Below the pieces are notes generated by a model. That model saw nothing but the letters and a program-made list of their open reading frames with translations. It did no database searches and was not told the DNA's origin. A stretch of 10,720 nt of DNA, taken from the NCBI RefSeq assembly GCF_030764225.1, contig NZ_JASAXH010000029.1; one strand, written 5' to 3'. A program made the position numbers and the translations under genes. This DNA comes from Phocoenobacter atlanticus (GTDB taxonomy: Bacteria > Pseudomonadota > Gammaproteobacteria > Enterobacterales > Pasteurellaceae). Shown here piece after piece: positions 1 to 5,904 of this stretch; position 1 is the stretch's first letter, and each line of letters opens with the position of its first letter.

Positions 1-51
1 TGTATCAACAGTCACTGAACTAGACAAGGATGGAGACGGTATTGCAGACAC
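1..51 (+). repeat. 5' anchor repeat, copy in cassette 1
   Basis: These 51 bases are identical to 10495-10545 on the opposite strand and differ at two positions from 4682-4732. They encode VSTVTELDKDGDGIAD. Cassette 2 shares only the first part, up to CACTGAA. The repeat begins at the window edge, so its true left limit is unknown. It marks the 5' boundary of homology among cassettes and is a candidate recombination site. Confidence 0.85.
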
Positions 52-1402
52 TACCACAGAGGCGACTACGAAGCCTGATGGTACGGTCGTTACTACTGTT
101 CACACAGATAGTAATGATGATGGTATTCAAGATGGAGTAACAATTATCACTCAAGAACCAGGCAATGGAGCTAAAACAACCTCAACAGGAACCATTGTTA
201 ATCATTCAGATGGAACACAAACTATTACGCTTGTAAAAGATAAATTCTCAGATAACGGATGTCTTACAAATGAAATTCAAACTCTTAATGAAAATGGGTT
301 AGTGACTAAGACTGAATATGATTTCGATAGAGATGGGAAAGCTGATCAAATAATCTATTATGAACATGATACTGATGGAAATGTCGTGAAGGAATCCCTT
401 GATAGATATGCTTTAGGCAAAATAGATACTGTTAACCGTTATGAAGACTTTAATGAAAATGGACAAGCTAGAGTACGTCAACTTGATAGAGATGCGGATG
501 CTAAGATTGATAATATTTCCTATAGTACTTATGATGAAATGGGACGTGTAACTAGAGTAGATATTGATCAAAATGCAGACGGCAGAATTAATGAAACCAA
601 TTTATACAGTGATTTTAATGCACAAAATAGAGCATTGACGGTATCAGTGGATAAGGATCGTGATGTTAGCACTATAGAACGTATTATTCACCGTACGTAT
701 GATGATGAAGGCAGACTACTTTCATGGGGTTCTGATAATGATGGCTCTGGTGACAAAATGGATTATGTAGCATACTACAGTGAGTTCACTCCATGCGGTA
801 AAGCACAGCTAATGGAATTAGATAGAGGGAATGACGACAGTATTAACTCAAGAAATAAAGCAACATACGACAAATATGGTCGTGCAGTAGAAGAACTTCT
901 TGACCAAGATGGTGACAATACTTATGAAAGAAGAATTGAAACTCACTACGATAATTATGGAAGAAGAATTGCTTGGAATAGTGATGACAATAATGACGGT
1001 ACAATAGATCAAGGAAACTACTATAAAGATTTTGATGCCTTTAACAAAGCGACTGTTATATTCCAAGATAAGGGGGATGATGGTAAAGTTGAAAGTATTC
1101 AGTATAAAGAATCTTCTATTGGAAGCCTAGAATTAGACAGCTATGAAGGATTTTCTTATGAAAACTTATCTACAATTTGGTTGTCTCAAAAGGATAGTAC
1201 CGTATTGACTATTAGTGATGATGTTCTAAATTCTATTGCTGGAGACACACTAACAATCAGAAGTAGCACTAAAGATGATGTTTTGAAATTAAGTCAAGAA
1301 ATTATTGATACGAAAGTTGAAGGAGACACCAATCCAGATACTTATACGATAGGAGATCTATCAATAGTGGTTGATCCAGATGTTATTGTTATTGCTGGAT
1401 AA
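2..1402 (+). CDS. Cassette 1: acidic calcium-binding-type repeat protein, 5' end outside window
   Basis: The frame is open from the left edge to TAA at 1400-1402, giving 466 visible residues; an internal GTG at 302 is not the start, because codons before it match the other cassettes. The first residues, VSTVTELDKDGDGIADTTTE, are the shared 5' anchor. A conserved region follows to about residue 100 (GTIVNHSDGTQTI), then about nine units of 27-29 residues, each with a YD/FN-G turn and an acidic loop such as DIDQNADGRIN. The C-terminal module starts near LTISDDVLNSI and ends VVDPDVIVIAG, related to but clearly different from cassettes 2-4. Known: acidic DxDxDG loops usually bind calcium, and similar C-terminal modules occur in large type I-secreted adhesins. 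Inferred: this is a C-terminal piece of such an adhesin. It could be the expressed gene's 3' end or another cassette; the window edge cuts the deciding region. No signal peptide or membrane segment is seen. Confidence 0.8.
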   Translation, partial: VSTVTELDKDGDGIADTTTEATTKPDGTVVTTVHTDSNDDGIQDGVTIITQEPGNGAKTTSTGTIVNHSDGTQTITLVKDKFSDNGCLTNEIQTLNENGLVTKTEYDFDRDGKADQIIYYEHDTDGNVVKESLDRYALGKIDTVNRYEDFNENGQARVRQLDRDADAKIDNISYSTYDEMGRVTRVDIDQNADGRINETNLYSDFNAQNRALTVSVDKDRDVSTIERIIHRTYDDEGRLLSWGSDNDGSGDKMDYVAYYSEFTPCGKAQLMELDRGNDDSINSRNKATYDKYGRAVEELLDQDGDNTYERRIETHYDNYGRRIAWNSDDNNDGTIDQGNYYKDFDAFNKATVIFQDKGDDGKVESIQYKESSIGSLELDSYEGFSYENLSTIWLSQKDSTVLTISDDVLNSIAGDTLTIRSSTKDDVLKLSQEIIDTKVEGDTNPDTYTIGDLSIVVDPDVIVIAG

Positions 1403-1422
1403 TAGATAAATTATGGGATCTA

Positions 1423-1451
1423 AAAGGGGTAATATAGTTACCCCTTTTTTT
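1423..1451 (+). terminator. Rho-independent terminator of cassette 1
   Basis: A perfect 10-bp stem (AAAGGGGTAA at 1423-1432 and TTACCCCTTT at 1438-1447) with a 5-base loop is followed by a run of T. It lies 20 bases after the cassette 1 stop. Its sequence is unrelated to the hairpins that end cassettes 2, 3 and 4, so this cassette has its own 3' end. Confidence 0.85.
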
Positions 1452-1501
1452 ATGAAAAACCTCTGCTTTTTGTCCTTTATATCCATTTTCCAATTCACAG
1501 A

Positions 1502-1529
1502 TTGATTTCTTTTTTATATAGTTTATACT
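1502..1529 (+). promoter_or_regulatory. Predicted sigma-70 promoter of the Phd/PIN toxin-antitoxin operon
   Basis: TTGATT at 1502-1507 and TATACT at 1524-1529 are separated by 16 bases and lie 35 bases before the antitoxin start. A GGGAG Shine-Dalgarno at 1553-1557 sits 6 bases before the ATG. A small palindrome, TTCAaaaTGAA, just after the -10 could be an operator, since antitoxins of this class usually repress their own operon; that part is weak. Confidence 0.55.
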
Positions 1530-1563
1530 TCAAAATGAAAACTTTACATAGCGGGAGTATTTT

Positions 1564-1797
1564 ATGATAGCAACAGCAAAAGACTTACGGTTTCATTCTA
1601 AAAAGCTTATCGAATCAGTCAATCGAGGTGAAGACGTTATAATCACCTACCGAGGACAGCCTTGTGCGAGACTTGTTCCTTATGAAGCCAAAGAAAATAT
1701 GAATGACAGCCATCAATTATTTGGTATGTGGAAAGACAATGAAATGATGGATGATGTCCAAGCATATGTTCGTCACCTTCGCAAAGGACGGTTTTAA
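1564..1797 (+). CDS. Type II antitoxin, Phd/YefM family, partner of the PIN toxin
   Basis: This 77-residue protein opens with IATAKDLRFHSKKLIESVNRGEDVIITYRG-like features of Phd/YefM antitoxins: an N-terminal DNA-binding fold (about residues 1-42, ending ARLVPYEAK) with the typical GEDVIITYRGQPCARLVP strand. An acidic, flexible C-terminal tail (about 48-77, LFGMWKDNEMMDDVQAYV) would occupy the toxin active site. Members of this family repress their own promoter and are degraded to release the toxin. The ATG is well placed 6 bases after GGGAG. The stop codon directly abuts the toxin ATG, which indicates translational coupling. The antitoxin belongs to the Phd superfamily rather than the AbrB-like VapB type, a common pairing for PIN toxins. 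Confidence 0.9.
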   Translation: MIATAKDLRFHSKKLIESVNRGEDVIITYRGQPCARLVPYEAKENMNDSHQLFGMWKDNEMMDDVQAYVRHLRKGRF

Positions 1798-2175
1798 ATG
1801 CTTATAGATACTGATGTTCTTATTTGGTATTTACGAGGAAACGAAAACGCATATAAGACAATCGAAACAGCAGGGAACTTTCAAATTTCTGTGATAACCT
1901 ATATGGAGCTGGTTCAGGGTATGAGAAATAAACAGGAATTAGCCCAATTACATAGAGCATTTAAGCTGTGGGGAACCAAAATCTTATATGTTTCTGAAGA
2001 CATATCGACAAAAGCAATGTTTTATGTTGAGCAATACTACTTAAGTCACTCAATTCAACTTGCAGATTCCCTTATTGGCGCAACTGCAGCCGCTTATAAT
2101 ATTCCTCTTTTAACGGGTAATGACAAACACTATAAAATGATGAAGGATATTGAAATACAAGTATTTAGACCCTAA
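1798..2175 (+). CDS. vapC: PIN-domain ribonuclease toxin (VapC type)
   Basis: The 125-residue protein has the usual PIN-toxin length and acidic active-site set: D4 and D6 in MLIDTDVLIW, E37 in TYMELVQG, D90 in LADSLIGATA and D109 in LLTGNDKHY. These residues bind Mg2+ in VapC-family endoribonucleases, which cleave tRNA or other RNA to stop translation. The start ATG follows the antitoxin stop with no intervening base, so the pair is a coupled operon. No catalytic residue is missing, so the toxin is probably functional. The RNA target cannot be predicted. The operon lies between convergent cassettes 1 and 2 and ends at the hairpin at 2193-2227, shared with cassette 2 from the other side. Confidence 0.9.
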   Translation: MLIDTDVLIWYLRGNENAYKTIETAGNFQISVITYMELVQGMRNKQELAQLHRAFKLWGTKILYVSEDISTKAMFYVEQYYLSHSIQLADSLIGATAAAYNIPLLTGNDKHYKMMKDIEIQVFRP

Positions 2176-2192
2176 GGATATTTTGAGACTAT

Positions 2193-2227
2193 AAAAAAAC
2201 CTGTATTGCCAAAACAATACAGGTTTT
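2193..2227 (-). terminator. Bidirectional terminator between vapC and cassette 2
   Basis: A 12-bp perfect stem (AAACCTGTATTG at 2197-2208, CAATACAGGTTT at 2215-2226) with a CCAAAA loop. On the minus strand it is followed by a strong T run (GGTTTTTTTAT), so it is a good terminator for cassette 2. The plus-strand tail (TTTTAATTTTTCTT) could also end the toxin-antitoxin transcript. The same hairpin occurs after cassettes 3 and 4. Confidence 0.85.
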
Positions 2228-2278
2228 AATTTTTCTTATTCAGCCTTAAACAAAGTTGCAAAATATGATCAACATCTT

Positions 2279-2287
2279 ACCGCTTGT
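2279..2287 (-). other. Apl-type DNA uptake signal sequence core, 3' flank of cassette 2
   Basis: On the minus strand this is ACAAGCGGT, the core of the uptake signal used by the Actinobacillus pleuropneumoniae/Mannheimia branch of Pasteurellaceae. It lies between the cassette 2 stop and its terminator, in the same relative position as in cassettes 3 and 4. Confidence 0.8.
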
Positions 2288-2312
2288 TTAAGGTGAATTT
2301 GGTGTTATTAAA

Positions 2313-4307
2313 CTAGATAATATCTACTGTGATATCAGGATCTACGATTAACGCATTTCCAGCCTCATCCGTGTATTTAACATAGTCTTGACCATCGTGA
2401 GCTTCTGTCTCAGTGGTTTTGGTGAAGTTTCCGTCTAGGTGTAATTGATCACCTGATTTCTTGCTATTTACAATCACTTTATGATTATTATCGCTGTTTG
2501 ATATTTTGTCCAGAGTCTTGTCTGAAATAGTGAGGCTAACATAACCCTCATAGAAATGGATATATCCAAGACCTAAAAGATGATCAACTGTTGAAATATC
2601 GCTATCTTTATAGACGAAAAGTGCCTCCGCATTACCATCAGAATCAGCATCTTCAGTTACAAAAGTGAGATCATTTATATCATATAAATAAGTAAGAACA
2701 CCATCAATTACATCATCTGCATTTTTATCCTGCTCAATTTTTGCCACCTGAGATTTGTCATTATACTCTTTAATATAAATACCATCTGCCTTTCCATCAT
2801 TATTGTTATCATAACTAACCTTAACTAACTGACCTTTGTCATTATACTCGTGGATTCTATTACTATCAACTATACCATCAGCATTTTTATCCACATTCGC
2901 CTTGATTACTCTACCAAAATTGTCAAACTCTTTAGTAAGAATACTATCAATTTGACCATCACCATTTTGATCAATACTGACCTTATTTATAAGACCTTTT
3001 TCATCAAACTCTCTAGCCTCAACACGATCTACCTTCCCATCATTATTGTAATCATAATTAATCTCAACCAATTGATTTTTATCATTAAATTCATAGGTTA
3101 TATTTTGATTTATTACTCCATCAGCATTTTTATCCACATTCGCCTTGATTACTCTACCAAAATCGTCAAACTCTTTAGTAGTAATACGATCAATCTGACC
3201 ATCAGCATTTTGATCAACACTGACCTTATTTATAAGACCTTTTTCATTAAACTCTCTAATCTCAATAATGTCCACCTTTCCATCAGCATTTTGATCAATT
3301 TTTATCTTGGTTCTATTGCCATAAATATCATACTCATATTCACTGATATTTTCAGGTATGCCGTCATCGTTTAAATCATTACTTGATTTCACAAGTTGAT
3401 TTTTAGCATTAAATTCATTAGTTGTAGAACGGTCGACTTTACCATCATTATCTAAATCCTCTGATACTTTAGTCGCATTACCTTTCTCATCAAATTCACG
3501 AGTAATAATTTGGTCTGTTTTTCCATCAGCATCTAAATCAACATCTGTTTTAACAGCATTACCCTGCTCATCAAATTTGTTAGTCTTAATAACATCAGAT
3601 TTTCCATCAGCATCTTTGTCAATATTCTCAACAGTATTATTGCCAAGTTTATCAAATTCACGTGTAGTAATGCTGTCCGTTGTACCATCATTATTCACAT
3701 CGTATTCTGATTTCAGTACATTACCGTCTTTATCTAACGTATCGGTTCTGCCACTGATGGCTTTTCCATTCGAGTATTTATCTACGTCATAGTCGATAAC
3801 TAGATTGCCATCTTTACCTTCAGTGATTTTACCTGTTTCTGTTGTCACTGTTTTGTTTGGATGTTCAATGGTGACAAGCACTTCATCAAGTGCACCTTCA
3901 TCATCTGTGTTAATAAACTCTTTGGTGATTTTGGTTCCATCTCTTTCAGTGGTAGATTCAGTCACGGTTTCAAAGGTACCATCATGGTCTTTATCGACTG
4001 AAATAATGGTTCTGTCAGGTTTACCATCTTGGTTTTCATCAATGTAAGTTGTTTCAACAATTTCGCCTGTAATGGCATCTTTTGTGGTCACAATTACTTT
4101 TTCAGGTGTATCGTTGCCATCCATATCAACAGCAGTTCTGCTGATATCAACAGTTCCATCGTCATCCAAATCTTTAGCAATTGTTACAGTATCAACTTTA
4201 CCATCTCCATCCGTATCTAACTCGGTTTTTATCACTTCAGGAGTACCGTCTGCATCTGCGTCGTTTTCAGTGACTGTTGATACAGCGGAGAAGAGTGTGT
4301 AACACAT
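2313..4307 (-). CDS. Cassette 2: long acidic YD/calcium-loop repeat protein
   Basis: The 664-residue protein has the shared anchor SAVSTVTE at residues 7-14. An acidic N-terminal module follows to about residue 189, with several DxDxDGxxD loops (DTDGDGKVD, DENQDGKPD, DKDHDGTFE) and a VTIEHPNKTVTTETGKI segment also seen in cassettes 3 and 4. Thirteen tandem 27-residue units occupy residues 190-540, and the C-terminal module ends DEAGNALIVDPDITVDII. It has no signal peptide or membrane segment. The ATG at 4307 sits in the anchor, has no Shine-Dalgarno sequence, and cassettes 3 and 4 have ATA and ACT at the same codon, so real translation is doubtful. Inferred role: an alternative C-terminal end for a secreted adhesin, kept silently. 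A stand-alone cytoplasmic calcium-binding protein is possible but has less support. Confidence 0.75.
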   Translation of the reverse strand: MCYTLFSAVSTVTENDADADGTPEVIKTELDTDGDGKVDTVTIAKDLDDDGTVDISRTAVDMDGNDTPEKVIVTTKDAITGEIVETTYIDENQDGKPDRTIISVDKDHDGTFETVTESTTERDGTKITKEFINTDDEGALDEVLVTIEHPNKTVTTETGKITEGKDGNLVIDYDVDKYSNGKAISGRTDTLDKDGNVLKSEYDVNNDGTTDSITTREFDKLGNNTVENIDKDADGKSDVIKTNKFDEQGNAVKTDVDLDADGKTDQIITREFDEKGNATKVSEDLDNDGKVDRSTTNEFNAKNQLVKSSNDLNDDGIPENISEYEYDIYGNRTKIKIDQNADGKVDIIEIREFNEKGLINKVSVDQNADGQIDRITTKEFDDFGRVIKANVDKNADGVINQNITYEFNDKNQLVEINYDYNNDGKVDRVEAREFDEKGLINKVSIDQNGDGQIDSILTKEFDNFGRVIKANVDKNADGIVDSNRIHEYNDKGQLVKVSYDNNNDGKADGIYIKEYNDKSQVAKIEQDKNADDVIDGVLTYLYDINDLTFVTEDADSDGNAEALFVYKDSDISTVDHLLGLGYIHFYEGYVSLTISDKTLDKISNSDNNHKVIVNSKKSGDQLHLDGNFTKTTETEAHDGQDYVKYTDEAGNALIVDPDITVDII
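2688..3740 (-). repeat. Thirteen tandem 81-bp (27-residue) repeats in cassette 2
   Basis: Units run from TLDKDGN (residue 190) to DGVLTY (residue 540) without length change. Consensus: E-F/Y-D/N-x-K-G-x-x-x-K-V-x-x-D-x-N-x-D-G-x-x-D followed by five or six residues. The first half resembles the YD repeat (hydrophobic-aromatic, D, x, x, G turn). The second half is a DxNxDGxxD loop like those of EF-hand-type or thrombospondin type 3 calcium sites. Constant length implies a regular fold. Confidence 0.9.
2769..3254 (-). repeat. Tandem 243-bp duplication (two copies of a three-unit block)
   Basis: Units 7-8-9 (3012-3254) match units 10-11-12 (2769-3011) in order, each pair closer to one another than to its neighbours: for example EFNEKGLINKVSVDQNADG and EFDEKGLINKVSIDQNGDG. 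About 140 bases starting at 2878 and 3121 are nearly identical at a spacing of exactly 243 bases, so this is a recent in-frame expansion of 81 codons. Confidence 0.85.
4266..4290 (-). repeat. 5' anchor repeat core, copy in cassette 2
   Basis: These 25 bases are identical to 4676-4700 (plus strand) and 10527-10551 (minus strand) and contain CTGTATCAACAGTCACTGAA. Cassette 2 diverges from the others right after CACTGAA. About 23 bases upstream are also similar to cassette 3 (42 of 48 positions overall). Confidence 0.85.
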
Positions 4308-4460
4308 TGATTTAAATGCATTTTATTTAAATTTTAAAATTAACTGTAAGTCCCTTTTTTCTCTAAGATGACACTATCTTTGGGAAAATAATCGTATTAA
4401 AAATAAATGAAAAAAATACTTAGATTTAAAGAAATAATCCGTATAAATTTAAATATCAAA
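4308..4460 (-). repeat. Upstream flank repeat shared by cassettes 2 and 4
   Basis: Aligned by eye, this flank and 10561-10720 match over about 155 bases with scattered substitutions and short indels; the longest shared runs include TTAACTGTAAGTCCC and ATAAATTTAAATATCAAA. Cassette 3 lacks it. Cassettes 2 and 4 were therefore copied with their upstream DNA, and the right end of the repeat lies beyond the window. Confidence 0.8.
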
Positions 4461-4598
4461 CTCCCTATCATTAGAATATCTCATCCAAATGGATGATTAT
4501 CTAAATCATTAAAATCCATAAATGACATTAAAATAGTAAAAATTCTACGTATTATTGTTTTTAAAACTCCTTTAAAAAAGTATGTTTCTTACACAAAA
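4308..4598. promoter_or_regulatory. Intergenic region between divergent cassettes 2 and 3
   Basis: This very AT-rich 291-base stretch lies between the 5' ends of cassettes 2 and 3. Bases 4308-4460 are homologous to 10561-10720 upstream of cassette 4. A perfect 6-bp-arm palindrome, TCATCCaaatGGATGA, is at 4481-4496. I see no convincing -35/-10 pair for either gene and no Shine-Dalgarno sequence before 4307 or 4599. No coding frame is conserved between the two homologous copies, because small insertions and deletions shift it. Confidence 0.5.
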
Positions 4599-5744
4599 AT
4601 GTACAGCCTACATATTTTAATACTGCAATCAAACAAACTTAAAAACATAGTTAAATCAATATGTTACAACCCATCCTCCGCTGTATCAACAGTCACTGAA
4701 CTAGATAAGGATGGGGACGGTATTGCAGACACCACAACTGAGATGGCTACTATATTAGATGATGGTGGAAATGACACTATAAAAACTAAAATTTTTACAG
4801 ACATGGATGATAATGGAGAACAAGACTCTGTAGTGGTGACTATTCAAAAACCTAATGGTGGACGATTAACAACAGAAGCAGGAACAATCATTAATAATTC
4901 TGATGGAACGCAAACTATTAAATTTGAAATTGATAAATATTCTGATGGTAAGGTAATTATGTATCGTACTGATACAATAGATGGTTCTGGTAATACTATT
5001 AAATCAGAAGAAAGAGACTATCCTTTACAGGCAGATCGTGATATTTATTATACTTATGATAGTAGTCATAAAGTGATCAAAAGTGAGTATGATAAGAATC
5101 TTGATGGTAATATTGAGCATACTCATTACCTAAAATATGATGGTAACCGTCAAATAGGCGTTGATGTTGATACTAATGGTGATACCAAAAGTAATTATAC
5201 TGAAAGCTATCAATATAATGATAAGGGAGAATTGATCAAGGCTTTTATTGATTTGGGAGGGAATGGTTCGATTAATCAAATTCATAGTTATGTATATGAA
5301 AAAGGTGAAAGAGTTCAAATAAATTATGATCTCGATGCTAATGATACGGTAGATAAAATGGAGTTCTATAAATATAATGATATAGGCAAACTCACCTATA
5401 TGAAACAGGATATTGGTGCTGATGGAAGCATAGATAAATTGTGGTTTTATGATGAAATTAAAGTACCAACTGGTAGTGATCTTACTAATATTAATGAATT
5501 AATTATTAATAGACCTGATATTTCAGTAACTATTTCTGATCATATATTAGATCAAATTGTTAGTAATAATACGCATAAAGTAGTTGTGAGTAGCCATTCG
5601 ACAAAAGATGGGCTGAACTTAGAAGGCAGCTTCACCAAAACCACTGAAACCGAAAGCCACGGTGGGCAAGACTTTGTAAAATATACTGATGAGGCTGGAA
5701 ATGCGTTGATCGTCGATCCAGATATCACAGTAGATATTATCTAG
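4599..5744 (+). CDS. Cassette 3: acidic YD/calcium-loop repeat protein
   Basis: The 381-residue frame starts at ATG 4599. Residues 1-26 (MYSLHILILQSNKLKNIVKS and on) have no counterpart in the other cassettes and do not form a convincing signal peptide. The shared anchor SAVSTVTELDKDGDG spans residues 27-41, and the conserved N-terminal module runs to about 135 (TTEAGTIINNSDGTQTIKFE, DKYSDGK). About five 27-residue units follow (about 150-283), then the C-terminal module (about 307-381), with TISDHILDQI and the end DEAGNALIVDPDITVDII almost identical to cassette 2. No Shine-Dalgarno sequence precedes the ATG. Its 3' flank holds an uptake signal and a hairpin. Proposed role: an alternative adhesin end, probably unexpressed alone. 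The far lower repeat number than cassette 2 (5 against 13) with conserved ends is the clearest view of the modular design. Confidence 0.75.
   Translation: MYSLHILILQSNKLKNIVKSICYNPSSAVSTVTELDKDGDGIADTTTEMATILDDGGNDTIKTKIFTDMDDNGEQDSVVVTIQKPNGGRLTTEAGTIINNSDGTQTIKFEIDKYSDGKVIMYRTDTIDGSGNTIKSEERDYPLQADRDIYYTYDSSHKVIKSEYDKNLDGNIEHTHYLKYDGNRQIGVDVDTNGDTKSNYTESYQYNDKGELIKAFIDLGGNGSINQIHSYVYEKGERVQINYDLDANDTVDKMEFYKYNDIGKLTYMKQDIGADGSIDKLWFYDEIKVPTGSDLTNINELIINRPDISVTISDHILDQIVSNNTHKVVVSSHSTKDGLNLEGSFTKTTETESHGGQDFVKYTDEAGNALIVDPDITVDII
4676..4732 (+). repeat. 5' anchor repeat, copy in cassette 3
   Basis: Bases 4676-4700 are the 25-base core shared exactly with cassettes 2 and 4. Bases 4682-4732 match 1-51 of cassette 1 except for two substitutions (GATAAGGATGGGGAC against GACAAGGATGGAGAC). 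With the inverted copy at 4266-4290, it brackets the intergenic region. Confidence 0.85.
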
Positions 5745-5769
5745 TTTTATAACATAAAATTCACCTTAA

Positions 5770-5778
5770 ACAAGCGGT
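5770..5778 (+). other. Apl-type DNA uptake signal sequence, 3' flank of cassette 3
   Basis: ACAAGCGGT followed by TAAGATTTTTCC and an AAAATTTGCAAG tail, a good match to the extended Apl-type uptake signal layout. It lies 26 bases after the cassette 3 stop, equivalent to the copies after cassettes 2 and 4. Confidence 0.85.
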
Positions 5779-5830
5779 AAGATTTTTCCAAAAATTTGCA
5801 AGTTTGTTTGAGGTTGAATAAGAAAATGAA

Positions 5831-5870
5831 AAACCTGTATTGCCTATGTTATTTTAGGCAATACAGGTTT
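5831..5870 (+). terminator. Hairpin terminator after cassette 3
   Basis: A perfect 15-bp stem (AAACCTGTATTGCCT at 5831-5845, its complement at 5856-5870) with a 10-base loop. It is a longer version of the hairpin after cassettes 2 and 4. The plus-strand T run is short (TTTTAACTT), so termination may be weaker; the A run on the left makes it able to stop minus-strand transcription too. Confidence 0.75.
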
Positions 5871-5896
5871 TAACTTATGTAGTTTGAGGTATAGTG

Positions 5897-5904
5897 TAAT
5901 AATT
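5897..5904. repeat. Left target-site duplication of the IS256-family element
   Basis: TAATAATT directly before the left tip is repeated exactly at 7221-7228 directly after the right tip. Eight bases is a normal duplication length for IS256-family transposition. Confidence 0.95.

Noticed and set aside
302..304. GTG at 302 as start of cassette 1
   Set aside because: The 100 codons before it are open and align with the N-terminal modules of cassettes 3 and 4, so the gene begins further left.
2..1402. Classification as Rhs/YD-repeat toxin with an immunity partner
   Set aside because: YD-like turns are present, but there is no Rhs core, no cleavage motif, no toxin domain at the C-terminus and no small immunity gene directly downstream; the C-terminus resembles adhesin modules.
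2850..3374. Long open frame of 174 codons on the plus strand, opposite cassette 2
   Set aside because: It is the antisense of the 81-bp repeats: an Ile/Tyr/Asn-rich periodic translation with no Shine-Dalgarno sequence. Periodicity alone keeps the frame open.
2688..3740. Regular repeat tract considered as a CRISPR array
   Set aside because: The 81-bp units are contiguous, coding and diverged, without invariant repeats separated by unique spacers.
3577..4302. Three overlapping plus-strand frames rich in Ser/Val/Pro opposite the start of cassette 2
   Set aside because: They are mirror translations of acidic GAT/GAC-rich codons, with no conserved features or start signals.
4581..4591. TATGTTTCTTA before cassette 3 as a second HipB-type operator
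   Set aside because: It matches only one arm of the hipBA site; the partner half-site at the 8-base spacing is missing, and the match is likely chance in AT-rich DNA.
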